The translations under genes and the position numbers were made by a program. A model generated the notes under the pieces. The model saw nothing but the letters and a program-made list of their open reading frames with translations. It made no database searches and was not told the origin of the DNA. 64,000 nt of DNA from Pseudomonas sp. R84 (GTDB taxonomy: Bacteria; Pseudomonadota; Gammaproteobacteria; Pseudomonadales; Pseudomonadaceae): contig NZ_CP019426.1 in assembly GCF_009834515.1 (NCBI RefSeq), forward strand, positions 6,155,501-6,219,500, written 5' to 3'. The number at the start of each line of letters is the position of its first letter. Positions within the stretch are counted from its first letter, which is position 1. Shown here in pieces: positions 43,862 through 53,564 of the stretch.

Positions 43862-46171
43862 CTATTTGCGCAGCAGGCGCAAACCGTTGAACACCACCAA
43901 CAGGCTCACGCCCATGTCAGCGAACACCGCCATCCACATGGTGGCGAGCCCGGCGAAGGTTACCGCAAGAAAGATCGCCTTGATCACCAGAGCCAGCGCG
44001 ATGTTCTGTTTCAGGATGCTCGCGGTATTGCGCGACAGGCTGATGAACGCCGGGATTTTGCGCAGATCGTCGTCCATCAGGGCGACATCGGCGGTTTCAA
44101 TCGCCGTATCGGTGCCGGCAGCGGCCATGGCGAAACCGATCTCGGCGCGGGCCAGTGCCGGTGCATCGTTGATGCCGTCGCCGACCATGCCGACCCGCCG
44201 ACCCTGTGCATAAAGGTCTTCGATGGCTTGCAGTTTGTCGGTTGGCAGCAAATCACCGCGAGCCTCGTCGATGCCGACCTGCGCGGCAATCGCCTGAGCG
44301 GTGTGGACGTTGTCGCCCGTGAGCATCAGGGTTTTCACGCCGAGCTCATGCAACTGACGGATCGCTTCGCGGCTGGTTTCCTTGACGGTGTCGGCCACGG
44401 CGAACAGCGCCAGCGGGCCAGAGCTATCGAGCAGCAGCACCACGGATTTGCCCTGTTTCTCCAGCGCGAAGAGTTTTTCTTCCAGCGCTGGCGAGCACAG
44501 GCCGAGTTCTTCGACCAGACGATGGTTGCCCAAATGATAAGTCTGACCGTTGATTTCGCCTTTGACGCCCCGCCCGCCTAGCGCTTCGAAGTTATCCACA
44601 ATCAGCGCTGTGAAGTTTTTATCCACAGCAGCGTTGGCGATGGCCAGCGACACCGGATGGTCGGAACGACCGGCCAATGCAGCAGCGATGGCCGGTGCCG
44701 TGGCATCGGCGGCTGGATCGAGTGACAAGTAATCGGTCTGCACCGGTTTGCCGTGGGTGATCGTCCCGGTTTTATCCAGCGCCAGATAATCCAGTTTGAA
44801 ACCGCCCTCCAGGTACACGCCGCCCTTGACCAGAATGCCTTTGCGCGCCGCTGCCGCAAGGCCGCTGACGATGGTCACCGGGGTGGAAATCACCAGTGCG
44901 CATGGGCAAGCGACCACCAGCAACACCAGCGCGCGGTAGATCCAGTCGAACCACACTGCGCCCATGAACAGCGGCGGAATGATCGCCACGGCCAAGGCAA
45001 ACACGAACACCACCGGCGTGTAGATTTTCGAGAACTGATCGACGAAGCGCTGGGTCGGGGCGCGCGCACCTTGGGCCTGTTCGACGGCGTGGATGATTCG
45101 CGCCAGCGTCGAGTTGTTCGCCGCTGCGCTGACCGCGTATTCCAGCGAACCGGCCTGGTTGATGGTGCCGGCGAAGACTTTATCGCCAACGGTTTTCTCT
45201 ATCGGCAGGCTCTCACCGGTGATCGGCGCCTGGTCGATGGTCGAACTGCCGCTGAGCACTTCGCCGTCCAGCGCGATGCGCTCGCCGGGCTTCACGCGCA
45301 CGCGGGCGCCGAGTTCGACGCTTTTCACGTCCTGCTCAATCCACGAACCGTCAGCCTGCAACACCGTGGCTTGCTCCGGCGTCATCTGCATCAAGCCGCT
45401 GATCGCGTTGCGCGCACGGTCCAGCGAGCGCGCTTCGATCAGCTCGGCGACAGTGAACAGGAACATCACCATCGCCGCTTCCGGCCACTGGCCGATGAGG
45501 ATGGCACCGGTGACGGCGATGCTCATCAGCGCGTTGATGTTGAGGTTGCGGTTCTTCAGGGCGATCCAGCCCTTTTTGTAAGTGGTCAGGCCACCGCTGA
45601 GGATTGACACCAGCGCGATGATCGCCACCACCCAGGTGGGCGCGGCGTTGGTGAAATGAATGACTTCAGCAGCGAGCGCGCCGACGCCGGACAACGCCAG
45701 CGGCCACCAGTGTTTTTTCACTGGCGCCGGGGCTGGCGCTTCGACGCCCGCCTCCAACGGTTCGGCGTGCATGCCAAGGGATTTGATCGCCTCGGTGATG
45801 GGCTCGGTACCCGGCAAATTGTGGGTCACGCCGAGCACGCGGTTGATCAGGTTGAATTCCAGTTGCTGCACGCCGGCGAGTTTGCCGAGTTTGTTCTGGA
45901 TCAGCGTCTGCTCGGTCGGGCAGTCCATCGCCTCGATACGGAAACTGCTCAGCCGCGCGTCGGCGCTGGTCTTTTCGCTCAATTGCACCAACGCAGGCGC
46001 AGCAGCCGTCGACGAGCAGCAGGAATCTTCGTGCGCATGAACCGGTGCCGGTGCTGCGACTTTCGACCCACAGCAGGAATCGCCGCCATGGGCATGTTTA
46101 TGCACAGGCTGCAATTTATGACTGTGGTCGTGTCCATCGCCGGGCTTGTGGGTGTGCTGGGAATCGCTCAT
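43862..46171 (-). CDS. cadA: Zinc/cadmium/lead-exporting P1B-type ATPase
   Basis: The 769-residue pump has a His/Cys-rich N-terminus (repeats of HxH and SCC), an HMA domain with a CxxE-type site (DCPTE), eight membrane helices with the metal-binding CPC motif (VACPCALVIS), the phosphorylation site DKTGTITHGK, TGES and the GDGINDAP hinge. It exports Zn(II), Cd(II) and Pb(II) from the cytoplasm. It diverges from cadR across a MerR-type promoter. Confidence 0.94.
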   Translation of the reverse strand: MSDSQHTHKPGDGHDHSHKLQPVHKHAHGGDSCCGSKVAAPAPVHAHEDSCCSSTAAAPALVQLSEKTSADARLSSFRIEAMDCPTEQTLIQNKLGKLAGVQQLEFNLINRVLGVTHNLPGTEPITEAIKSLGMHAEPLEAGVEAPAPAPVKKHWWPLALSGVGALAAEVIHFTNAAPTWVVAIIALVSILSGGLTTYKKGWIALKNRNLNINALMSIAVTGAILIGQWPEAAMVMFLFTVAELIEARSLDRARNAISGLMQMTPEQATVLQADGSWIEQDVKSVELGARVRVKPGERIALDGEVLSGSSTIDQAPITGESLPIEKTVGDKVFAGTINQAGSLEYAVSAAANNSTLARIIHAVEQAQGARAPTQRFVDQFSKIYTPVVFVFALAVAIIPPLFMGAVWFDWIYRALVLLVVACPCALVISTPVTIVSGLAAAARKGILVKGGVYLEGGFKLDYLALDKTGTITHGKPVQTDYLSLDPAADATAPAIAAALAGRSDHPVSLAIANAAVDKNFTALIVDNFEALGGRGVKGEINGQTYHLGNHRLVEELGLCSPALEEKLFALEKQGKSVVLLLDSSGPLALFAVADTVKETSREAIRQLHELGVKTLMLTGDNVHTAQAIAAQVGIDEARGDLLPTDKLQAIEDLYAQGRRVGMVGDGINDAPALARAEIGFAMAAAGTDTAIETADVALMDDDLRKIPAFISLSRNTASILKQNIALALVIKAIFLAVTFAGLATMWMAVFADMGVSLLVVFNGLRLLRK

Positions 46172-46201
46172 TGGTCGCGTCCATGAAGGTGCCTGTTGCC
46201 A

Positions 46202-46232
46202 AGTAAAGACCCTGTAGCCACTATAGGGTCAA
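46202..46232 (-). promoter_or_regulatory. MerR-type cadA promoter and CadR operator
   Basis: On the minus strand TTGACC (46232-46227) and TTTACT (46207-46202) are 19 bases apart, the overlong spacing that MerR-family activators correct by twisting DNA. The spacer is covered by a dyad with arms GACCCT and AGGGTC (46208-46230), the CadR/PbrR/ZntR-type operator. Confidence 0.85.
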
Positions 46233-46255
46233 GCACCCTTTTGGAGATTGCCGTC

Positions 46256-46705
46256 ATGAAGATCGGAGAACTGGCCAAACTGACCGACTGCGCCGTGGAA
46301 ACCATCCGCTATTACGAGCGCGAAAACCTGCTGCCAGAGCCGGCTCGCAGCGACGGCAACTACCGCGTCTACACCCAGGCCCACGCCGAACGCCTGACTT
46401 TCATCCGCAACTGCCGCACCCTCGACATGACTCTCGAAGAAATCCGCAGCCTTCTCGCCTTGCGCGACAGTCCGCAGGATCAGTGCGAAAGCGTCAATGC
46501 GTTGATCGACGAGCACATACAGCATGTGAAGGCGCGGATTGATGGGTTATTGGCGTTGCAGACACAGTTGCTCGACCTGCGCCAACGTTGTGGCGAAGGG
46601 CCAATGGCCGATCAATGCGGGATTTTGCAGCGGCTGGAAGTGAGTGGCGGGGTTGTCGCAACCGAGGTCGAACACTCCCACGTGGGCCGCAGCCACGGCC
46701 ATTAA
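46256..46705 (+). CDS. cadR: MerR-family Cd/Pb/Zn-responsive regulator
   Basis: The 149-residue protein has the MerR DNA-binding start MKIGELAKLTDCAVETIRYYE, the dimer helix, and the metal site: Cys in DSPQDQCESVN, and ADQCGIL with a C-terminal His-rich tail (EHSHVGRSHGH), as in Pseudomonas CadR. It should activate cadA when Cd, Pb or Zn is bound. ATG 46256 follows TTGGAG; the frame upstream overlaps the operator and is not used. Confidence 0.93.
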   Translation: MKIGELAKLTDCAVETIRYYERENLLPEPARSDGNYRVYTQAHAERLTFIRNCRTLDMTLEEIRSLLALRDSPQDQCESVNALIDEHIQHVKARIDGLLALQTQLLDLRQRCGEGPMADQCGILQRLEVSGGVVATEVEHSHVGRSHGH

Positions 46706-46723
46706 GACTCACGCAAAACCAAA

Positions 46724-46812
46724 TGTGGGAGCGAGCCTGCTCGCGAAAGCGGTGTATCAGTCGACATCTCTATGACTGACACGCCCTCTTCGCGAGCAGG
46801 CTCGCTCCCACA
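46724..46812. repeat. REP doublet A10 (long-spacer form)
   Basis: Units at 46724-46747 and 46789-46812 with a 41-base spacer that contains TCAGTC...GACTGA, an inner hairpin. It lies between convergent cadR and thyA. Confidence 0.9.
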
Positions 46813-46830
46813 GGGGGTTTGTGCAATGGC

Positions 46831-47802
46831 TTAGACCGCCATTGGTGCAGTCATTGGCGCGTGGTGTTCGTAGCCTTCCAGCGAGAAATCGCTCGGCTCG
46901 ACCAGCTCCAGCCATTCCGGCTGGTACACGCCAGTCTTGGCAAACTCCGGCACACGATCCGAAATTTTCAGCTTCGGCATGGCGAACGGCTCGCGCTTGA
47001 GCTGTTCGTTGAGCATGTCCAGATGGTTCTCGTAGACGTGCGCATCGCCGATGAAATAGGTGAACCAGCGTGGCGTGTAACCGGTCAGGCGACCGATCAG
47101 GCTCAGCAGCGCGGCGCCTTCGGTGAGGTTGAACGGTGTGCCCAGACCCAGATCGTTGGAGCGGATGTAGAGGGTCAGGGAGATTTCCCTGGTCTCGACA
47201 TTCGGATGGAACTGGTACAGCAGATGGCACGGCGGCAGGGCCATTTCATCCAGCTGAGCGACGTTCCAGCCGTGGAACAGGATGCGGCGGCTGCCCGGAT
47301 CCTTGATGATCGTGTCGACGCACTGGCGCACCTGATCGATGGCTTTGTACAACACCACGTAGGCCTGGCCGTCTTCTTCGCCTTGGGCGATCTGCTTGTA
47401 GCCATTGCTTAAGGTTTGTTCGATGGCCGCGGTGTTGCTCAGCGGGATCTGCTTGTACGCCGGCCATTTACGCCATTGCACGCCGTAGATTTCGCCGAGG
47501 TCGTCGTCGCCCTGACGGAACGGGTTGGCCAGCCACTGCGCGTTTTCGTTGGCGTTCTGGTCCCAGACCTTGCAGCCCAGCGCACGGAATTCAGCGGCGT
47601 TGTTGACGCCACGGAGAAATCCGCACATCTCGCCGATGGCCGATTTGAAGGCCATTTTGCGCGTGGTGATCGCCGGAAAACCTTCCTGCAGATCGAAACG
47701 CAGCATCGCACCCGGGAAGCTGATGGTGTTGATGCCGGTGCGGTTGGCTTGTTTAGTGCCGTTCTGAATGACGTGCGAGACCAGTTCGAGATATTGCTTC
47801 AT
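46831..47802 (-). CDS. thyA: Thymidylate synthase
   Basis: ThyA methylates dUMP with methylenetetrahydrofolate, yielding dihydrofolate for FolA. The 323-residue enzyme has the nucleophile in [10 protein letters not shown], the RTG phosphate site near residue 22, and [13 protein letters not shown]. It is about 60 residues longer than the E. coli enzyme, with the extra sequence between residues 75 and 165, as in other Pseudomonas and Bacillus ThyA. It follows lgt by 50 bases. Confidence 0.96.
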   Translation of the reverse strand: MKQYLELVSHVIQNGTKQANRTGINTISFPGAMLRFDLQEGFPAITTRKMAFKSAIGEMCGFLRGVNNAAEFRALGCKVWDQNANENAQWLANPFRQGDDDLGEIYGVQWRKWPAYKQIPLSNTAAIEQTLSNGYKQIAQGEEDGQAYVVLYKAIDQVRQCVDTIIKDPGSRRILFHGWNVAQLDEMALPPCHLLYQFHPNVETREISLTLYIRSNDLGLGTPFNLTEGAALLSLIGRLTGYTPRWFTYFIGDAHVYENHLDMLNEQLKREPFAMPKLKISDRVPEFAKTGVYQPEWLELVEPSDFSLEGYEHHAPMTAPMAV

Positions 47803-47852
47803 GAGTTACCTGTGTCCTTTGAGCCCCGGCGTCGCGCGCCGGGGTTCGTAGT

Positions 47853-48668
47853 TTAAGCCGTCGGCGCGAGCGGTGCTGCAGGTGCGCGACGATAGGCCAG
47901 CCAGATCAGGAACAGCCCGCCGACGATCATCGGCACGCAGAGCACTTGCCCCATGGTCAGCCAGTTCCAGGCCAAGTAGCCGAGTTGCGCATCCGGTACG
48001 CGAACAAATTCGACGATGAACCGGAAGATGCCGTAAAACAGCGCGAACATGCCGGAAACAGCCATGGTCGGACGCGGCTTGCGCGAGAAAATCCACAGGA
48101 TCAGGAACAGCGCCACGCCTTCGAGCGCGAACTGATACAGCTGCGACGGGTGACGCGGCAGTTGCGCCGGATCGCTGAATGGCGGGAAGACCATGGCCCA
48201 TGGCACGTCGGTTGCCTTGCCCCACAATTCGGCGTTGATGAAGTTACCGATGCGCCCGGCGCCCAGACCGATTGGCACCATCGGCGCGACGAAGTCCATC
48301 AACTGGAAGAAAGACTTGCCGTTGCGCTTGCCGAACCACAATGCAGCCAGCATTACGCCGATAAATCCGCCGTGGAACGACATACCGCCCTTCCACACCT
48401 CGAAAATAAGCGTCGGGTTGGCCAGATACGCGCTCAGATCGTAGAACAGCACATAGCCCAGACGACCGCCGACGATCACGCCCATCGACAGCCAGAAGAT
48501 CAGATCGGAGAGCTTCTCCTTGCTCCAGGTCGGGTCGAAACGGTTGAGCCGGCGCGACGCCAGCAGCCACGCACCGCCGATGCCGATCAGGTACATCAGA
48601 CCGTACCAGTGGATTTTCAGCGGACCGATGGCCAGGGCCACCGGGTCGATCTGCGGGTAAGGCAGCAT
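47853..48668 (-). CDS. lgt: Prolipoprotein diacylglyceryl transferase
   Basis: Lgt transfers diacylglycerol from phosphatidylglycerol to the lipobox Cys of prolipoproteins in the inner membrane. The 271-residue protein has seven helices, the HGGF motif (MSFHGGFIG), the Lgt signature [13 protein letters not shown], and the conserved Arg in [18 protein letters not shown]. It is upstream of thyA, the usual order in gammaproteobacteria. Confidence 0.97.
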   Translation of the reverse strand: MLPYPQIDPVALAIGPLKIHWYGLMYLIGIGGAWLLASRRLNRFDPTWSKEKLSDLIFWLSMGVIVGGRLGYVLFYDLSAYLANPTLIFEVWKGGMSFHGGFIGVMLAALWFGKRNGKSFFQLMDFVAPMVPIGLGAGRIGNFINAELWGKATDVPWAMVFPPFSDPAQLPRHPSQLYQFALEGVALFLILWIFSRKPRPTMAVSGMFALFYGIFRFIVEFVRVPDAQLGYLAWNWLTMGQVLCVPMIVGGLFLIWLAYRRAPAAPLAPTA

Positions 48669-48745
48669 TGCGACTCCTCGTTAGAGTTGAAACCAGAATT
48701 CCCGGGCGACGCTGCCACCTCAGGATTAAGCCAGGATTGCGACGG

Positions 48746-49528
48746 TTAAAGCAGGAAGCTCAGACCCACGCTGAACAGCAAAGCGGCGAACAGCCGTTTC
48801 AGCAAGCGCGGCGACAGCCGATGCGCCAAACGCGCGCCGATGCGGGCGAAAACCATGCTGGTCAGGGCGATGCCCAACAACGCCGGCAAATACACAAAAC
48901 CGAGACTATGCGGTGGCAACAACGGATCGTGCCACCCCAGAATCATGAAACTTAATGCACTGACCAGCGCGATTGGCAGCCCGCAGGCCGACGAAGTCGC
49001 CACCGCTTGCTGCATCGGCACACTGCGCCAGGTCAGAAACGGCACGGTCAGCGAGCCGCCACCGACGCCAAAAATCGCCGAGGCCCAGCCGATCACACTG
49101 CCGGCCACGGTCAGACCGAGTTTACCCGGCACGGTTCGGCTGGCCTTGGGTTTGATGTCCAGCGCCAGTTGCACCGAGATGATCAAGGCAAACACGCCGA
49201 TGATCTTTTGCAGGTGCGGCCCGGAAATCGCTTCCGCAGTCAGCGCGCCGAAACCTGCACCGAGCAGAATGCCGACGGCCATCCACATGAAGATCGGCCA
49301 GCGCACCGCGCCGCGTCGATGATGCTCACGCACGGCGTTGACCGAGGTGAAGATGATTGTCGCTAGCGAAGTGCCGACCGCCAGATGCGTGAGGATCGAC
49401 TGATCAAAGCCCTGCAAGGTGAAACTGAACACCAGCACCGGCACGATGATGATCCCGCCGCCGACGCCAAACAGCCCGGCCAGCACGCCCGCACAGGCGC
49501 CCAGCGCCAGATAGAGCAGAAATTCCAT
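48746..49528 (-). CDS. TSUP (TauE/SafE) family membrane permease
   Basis: The 260-residue protein has eight or so helices and the two family repeats marked by GLFGVGGGIIIVPVLV and AIFGVGGGSLTVPFLTW. TSUP proteins move sulfite, sulfoacetate, sulfolactate or related anions; substrate is unknown here. ATG 49528 lies behind GGGGAG; the frame is open far upstream but that part is not conserved. Confidence 0.88.
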   Translation of the reverse strand: MEFLLYLALGACAGVLAGLFGVGGGIIIVPVLVFSFTLQGFDQSILTHLAVGTSLATIIFTSVNAVREHHRRGAVRWPIFMWMAVGILLGAGFGALTAEAISGPHLQKIIGVFALIISVQLALDIKPKASRTVPGKLGLTVAGSVIGWASAIFGVGGGSLTVPFLTWRSVPMQQAVATSSACGLPIALVSALSFMILGWHDPLLPPHSLGFVYLPALLGIALTSMVFARIGARLAHRLSPRLLKRLFAALLFSVGLSFLL

Positions 49529-49660
49529 GACCGTCTCCCCAGACCGCATCCGCAAAACCGGAGCGGCATGGTAACGGATGCACACCCTTTGGCTCCACTG
49601 GCGATGGATGCACGGACGCCGGATGCGTAGAGTGAGCAAAAAACACACAAGGACCACCTT

Positions 49661-50407
49661 ATGTGCCTGATTGTTTTCGCCTGGCGGCCGGGCCATGACC
49701 AGCCGCTGATCGTCGCGGCCAACCGTGACGAGTTCTACGCCCGGCCAAGCCTGCCGCTGGCGCAATGGCCGGAAGCGCCGCACGTACATGCCGGGCGTGA
49801 TCTTGAGGCCGGCGGCACCTGGCTGGGGATTGGAGCGAATGGGCGCTTTGCCGCGCTGACCAATATCCGTGATCCGCTGCAGGCGCCAGCGCGCAAGTCA
49901 CGGGGTGAGCTGGTGGCGCGATTTCTGACCGGTGATGCGTCGATTGATGATTATTTGAGCGATGTGGTCGGGCGTTCGGCGGAATATGCCGGGTTCAATC
50001 TACTGCTCGGCAATAGTCATGAGCTGTGGCATTTCAATGCGCGGATGTCGGAGCCGGTGATGCTGGAATCGGGCGTCTATGGGTTATCGAATGCCGGGCT
50101 GGATACGCCGTGGCCGAAGTTGCTTAAGGCCAAGGCTGGGTTGAGTGGGGTGCTGGATGATCCGCAGCCTGAGCGATTGTTGGGGTTGTTGAGTGATGCG
50201 CAGACGGCGCCGTTTGCCGAGCTGCCGGATACCGGGGTGGGTTTGGCGACGGAGTCATTGTTGTCGAGCGTGTTTATTGCCAGTCAAAGTTATGGGACGC
50301 GGGCGAGTACGGCGTTGATTGTGCAGGCGGACGGGACTCGGCGGATGGTGGAGCGGAGTTTTGGGCCGTATGGCGGGCATTTGGGCGAAGTGGAAATAAC
50401 AGCTTAA
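49661..50407 (+). CDS. NRDE (TANGO2-like) family protein
   Basis: The 248-residue protein begins MCLIVFAW and carries the NRDE motif in LIVAANRDEFYARP, then AGGTWLGIGANGRFAALTNIRDP and SRGELVARFL. The N-terminal Cys2 and the NRDE motif resemble N-terminal nucleophile hydrolases; TANGO2 relatives have been linked to haem handling. No specific activity can be claimed. It diverges from the TSUP gene. Confidence 0.88.
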   Translation: MCLIVFAWRPGHDQPLIVAANRDEFYARPSLPLAQWPEAPHVHAGRDLEAGGTWLGIGANGRFAALTNIRDPLQAPARKSRGELVARFLTGDASIDDYLSDVVGRSAEYAGFNLLLGNSHELWHFNARMSEPVMLESGVYGLSNAGLDTPWPKLLKAKAGLSGVLDDPQPERLLGLLSDAQTAPFAELPDTGVGLATESLLSSVFIASQSYGTRASTALIVQADGTRRMVERSFGPYGGHLGEVEITA

Positions 50408-50413
50408 GAGCCA

Positions 50414-50630
50414 ACCCTCACCCCAGCCCTCTCCCAGAGGGAGAGGGGGCCGACCGAGGTGTCTTGAGCCGTACATCGACCTGAAAAACCGAGTCGATTA
50501 TGGACTCAGCAGCACCTTCACTCGGTGCGGGTCGAGCATGGATTCAGCACAGCACTTTCAGGTCGGCGGAGTTTTACAGCATCCCCGGATCAGTCCCCTC
50601 TCCCTCTGGGAGAGGGTTAGGGTGAGGGGC
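50414..50630. repeat. Type C repeat element, copy 2
   Basis: CCCTCACCCCAGCCCTCTCC at the left and GGGAGAGGGTTAGGGTGAGG at the right form inverted ends; each end is also a small hairpin (CCCTCTCCC-AGA-GGGAGAGGG). TACATCGACCTGAAA near 50472 is the reverse complement of the inner motif of copy 1 at 37.05 kb. It occupies the 232-base gap between convergent NRDE and ptsP genes, which holds no gene. Confidence 0.8.
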
Positions 50631-50639
50631 TCTTGATCT

Positions 50640-52919
50640 TCACAGGGCCTTGATCACCGTCGGCGGATGCATCTTCGACAACCCAAGGTTCTTCAGCGCT
50701 AATTGCAACGAGCTGTGGATAACTTGCGGGTTGTCGATGGTCATCAACTCAGCCAGCAACTCCTTGGCTTTGCTCAGATTGACCTGACGCAACATCCACT
50801 TCACCTTCGGCAAGTTGGTGGCGTTCATCGACAGGCTGTCGAAACCCATCGCCATCAACAGCACTGCCGCCGCCGGATCACCAGCCATCTCGCCGCAAAT
50901 GCTCACCGGTTTGCCTTCGGCATGGGCATCGCGCACCACGGTCTGCAAAGCTTGCAGCACCGCCGGATGCAGGTAATCGTAAAGATCGGCCACACGCGGG
51001 TTGTTACGGTCGACCGCCAGCAAATACTGGGTCAAGTCGTTGGAACCGACGGACAGAAAATCGACCATCCGCGCCAGTTCCTTGGTCTGGTACACCGCAG
51101 CCGGGATCTCGATCATCACGCCAATCGGCGGCATCGGCACGTCGGTGCCTTCGTCGCGCACTTCGCCCCAGGCCCGGTGGATCAAGTGCAGGGCCTCTTC
51201 GAGTTCGTGGGTGCCAGAGATCATCGGCAGCAGAATCCGCAGATTGTTCAGGCCTTCGCTGGCCTTGAGCATCGCGCGGGTCTGCACCAGGAAGATTTCC
51301 GGGTGGTCGAGGGTGACGCGAATGCCGCGCCAGCCGAGGAACGGGTTGTCTTCCTTGATCGGGAAATACGACAGCGACTTGTCACCGCCGATGTCGAGGC
51401 TGCGCATGGTCACCGGTTGCGGGTGGAACGCGGCGAGCTGCTCGCGGTAGATCGCCAGTTGTTCCTTCTCGCTCGGGAAGCGCTGGTTGATCATGAACGG
51501 CACTTCGGTGCGGTACAGGCCGACACCTTCGGCGCCACGCTTTTGCGCCCGCGCCACGTCCGCCAGCAAACCGGTGTTGACCCACAGCGGCATGCGATGA
51601 CCGTCGAGGGTCACGCACGGCAGGTCGCGCAGGGTGTCGAGGCCCAGCGCCAGTTGTTTCTCTTCTTCGACGATTTCGGCGAACTGCTTGCGCAGCACTT
51701 CGCTCGGGTTGGTGTAAACCTCGCCGCGCGTGCCGTCGACGATCATCTCGATGCCGTCGACCTTGGCGTACGGCAGGTCGACCAGCCCCATCACCGTCGG
51801 AATGCCCATGGCCCGGGCGAGGATCGCCACGTGGGAGTTACCCGAACCAAGTACCGAAACCAGACCGACCAGCGTGCCTTCCGGCACCTCGCCGAGCATG
51901 GCCGGCGTCAGCTCTTCGCTGACCAGAATGGTTTTTTCCGGGTAGACCAGATTCTGCTGACGCTCTTCCTGCAAATAGGCGAGCAGGCGGCGGCCGAGGT
52001 CTTTGACGTCCGACGCACGCTCACGCAGGTAGGCGTCGTCCATCAGTTCGAAACGGTTGACGTGTTCCGTGACCACCTGACGCAGCGCGCCCTGGGCCCA
52101 CTGGCCGGTCTTGATCACCGTGGTGATTTCGCTGCCCAGCGAGGCATCGTCGAGCATCATCAGATAAACGTCGAACAGCGCACGCTCTTCCGGGCGCAGC
52201 TGGGTCGCAAGCTTGGCGGACAACGCGCGCATGTCGGCGCGCACGCCTTCGATGGCGGTCTTGAACAGCGCCAGCTCAGCGTCGATGTCGGTGATGTTCT
52301 TGTCCGGCACCACGTCGAGATCGGCCGGTGGCAGCATGACTACTGCAGTACCGACCGCCGCACCCGGCGAACCCGGCACGCCGACAAACTTGGCTTCCTG
52401 AATGCCTTTGCCCTGACGGCCCAGACCCCGGATCGAACCGGTAGCCTCGGCGTGGGCGATAACCCCGGCGAGCTGCGCGCTCATGGTCACGAGGAAGGCT
52501 TCTTCACCTTCGTCGAACTGGCGGCGTTCTTTTTGCTGGATGACCAACACGCCGACGACGCGGCGGTGGTGAATGATCGGTGCACCGAGGAACGAGGCGT
52601 AACGCTCTTCACCGGTTTCGGCGAAGTAGCGATAACGCGGGTGAACCGAAGCGTTTTCGAGGTTCAGGGGTTCTTCACGCGTGCCGACCAGACCGACCAG
52701 ACCTTCGTTGGGTGCCATGCTGACCTTGCCGATCGAGCGCTTGTTCAAGCCCTCGGTGGCCATCAGGACGAAGCGGTTGGTCTCGGGATCAAGCAGGTAG
52801 ACCGAGCAGACCTGGCTGCCCATGGCCTCTTTGACGCGCAACACAATAATCCCCAACGCCGCCTTGAGATCCTTGGCGGAGTTAACTTCCTGGACGATCT
52901 TGCGCAGCGTATTGAGCAT
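50640..52919 (-). CDS. ptsP: Phosphoenolpyruvate-protein phosphotransferase PtsP (EI-Ntr)
   Basis: PtsP is the first enzyme of the nitrogen-related phosphotransfer chain, passing phosphate from PEP to NPr. The 759-residue protein has an N-terminal GAF domain (about 1-165), an EI N-domain with the phosphorylated His in GSGNSHVAILARAMGIP, and a PEP-binding barrel with GVGLYRTEVPFM, LSVGSNDLTQY and ICGEMAGDP. It follows rppH by 22 bases on the same strand, the order conserved in gammaproteobacteria. Confidence 0.96.
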   Translation of the reverse strand: MLNTLRKIVQEVNSAKDLKAALGIIVLRVKEAMGSQVCSVYLLDPETNRFVLMATEGLNKRSIGKVSMAPNEGLVGLVGTREEPLNLENASVHPRYRYFAETGEERYASFLGAPIIHHRRVVGVLVIQQKERRQFDEGEEAFLVTMSAQLAGVIAHAEATGSIRGLGRQGKGIQEAKFVGVPGSPGAAVGTAVVMLPPADLDVVPDKNITDIDAELALFKTAIEGVRADMRALSAKLATQLRPEERALFDVYLMMLDDASLGSEITTVIKTGQWAQGALRQVVTEHVNRFELMDDAYLRERASDVKDLGRRLLAYLQEERQQNLVYPEKTILVSEELTPAMLGEVPEGTLVGLVSVLGSGNSHVAILARAMGIPTVMGLVDLPYAKVDGIEMIVDGTRGEVYTNPSEVLRKQFAEIVEEEKQLALGLDTLRDLPCVTLDGHRMPLWVNTGLLADVARAQKRGAEGVGLYRTEVPFMINQRFPSEKEQLAIYREQLAAFHPQPVTMRSLDIGGDKSLSYFPIKEDNPFLGWRGIRVTLDHPEIFLVQTRAMLKASEGLNNLRILLPMISGTHELEEALHLIHRAWGEVRDEGTDVPMPPIGVMIEIPAAVYQTKELARMVDFLSVGSNDLTQYLLAVDRNNPRVADLYDYLHPAVLQALQTVVRDAHAEGKPVSICGEMAGDPAAAVLLMAMGFDSLSMNATNLPKVKWMLRQVNLSKAKELLAELMTIDNPQVIHSSLQLALKNLGLSKMHPPTVIKAL

Positions 52920-52941
52920 GGCTCGGGGTCGAACTCCGTCG

Positions 52942-53421
52942 TCAGTCGCGCGCTAAAAGGCGCGGGGCAAGCTCTTTGAGGGCGCGGCGATACACCTCGC
53001 GCTTGAATGTCACCACCTGGCCCAACGGATACCAATAGCTGACCCAGCGCCAGCCATCGAACTCCGGTTTACCGGTCAAATCCATCCGCACCCGCTGCTC
53101 GTTGGAGATCAGGCGCAGGAGAAACCATTTCTGTTTCTGGCCGATGCACAGCGGTTGGCTGTGGGTACGCACCAGACGTTGCGGCAAACGATAGCGCAAC
53201 CAGCCCCGAGTACAGGCCAGTATTTCAACATCTTCACGTTCCAGGCCAACTTCTTCGTTCAGCTCGCGGTACAAGGCGTCTTCCGGCGTCTCTTCAGGGT
53301 TGATTCCCCCTTGCGGAAACTGCCAGGCATCTTGATTGATACGGCGAGCCCATAGCACCTGGCCGGCGTCATTCGTCAGAATGATCCCGACATTGGGGCG
53401 GAAACCATCGGGGTCGATCAC
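52942..53421 (-). CDS. rppH: RNA pyrophosphohydrolase
   Basis: RppH removes pyrophosphate from triphosphorylated mRNA 5' ends and triggers decay by RNase E. The 159-residue Nudix protein has the box [22 protein letters not shown] and the family start [14 protein letters not shown], plus [24 protein letters not shown] 53421 places the start exactly where other RppH proteins begin, behind GAGG; the open frame extends 20 codons further with no conservation. Confidence 0.95.
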
Positions 53422-53564
53422 GGCAACAACCTCGCAAACGCATGTCGCCGCATTGTTCCACAAAGGTTGATAAGGCGGCAACGAAGCTTCCTACCTTATG
53501 TGCACTCTTGTGAAAAGACCGTATTCTTGTCGCCTTTTTACAGACTTATCAGCGGGTAACTGCA

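Noticed and set aside
50703..52979. 758-codon + strand open frame opposite ptsP
   Set aside because: It is the mirror of a certain PtsP gene; no motif and no ribosome binding site. The same holds for the long antisense frames opposite ftsY, ilvA, pchP and the GMC gene.
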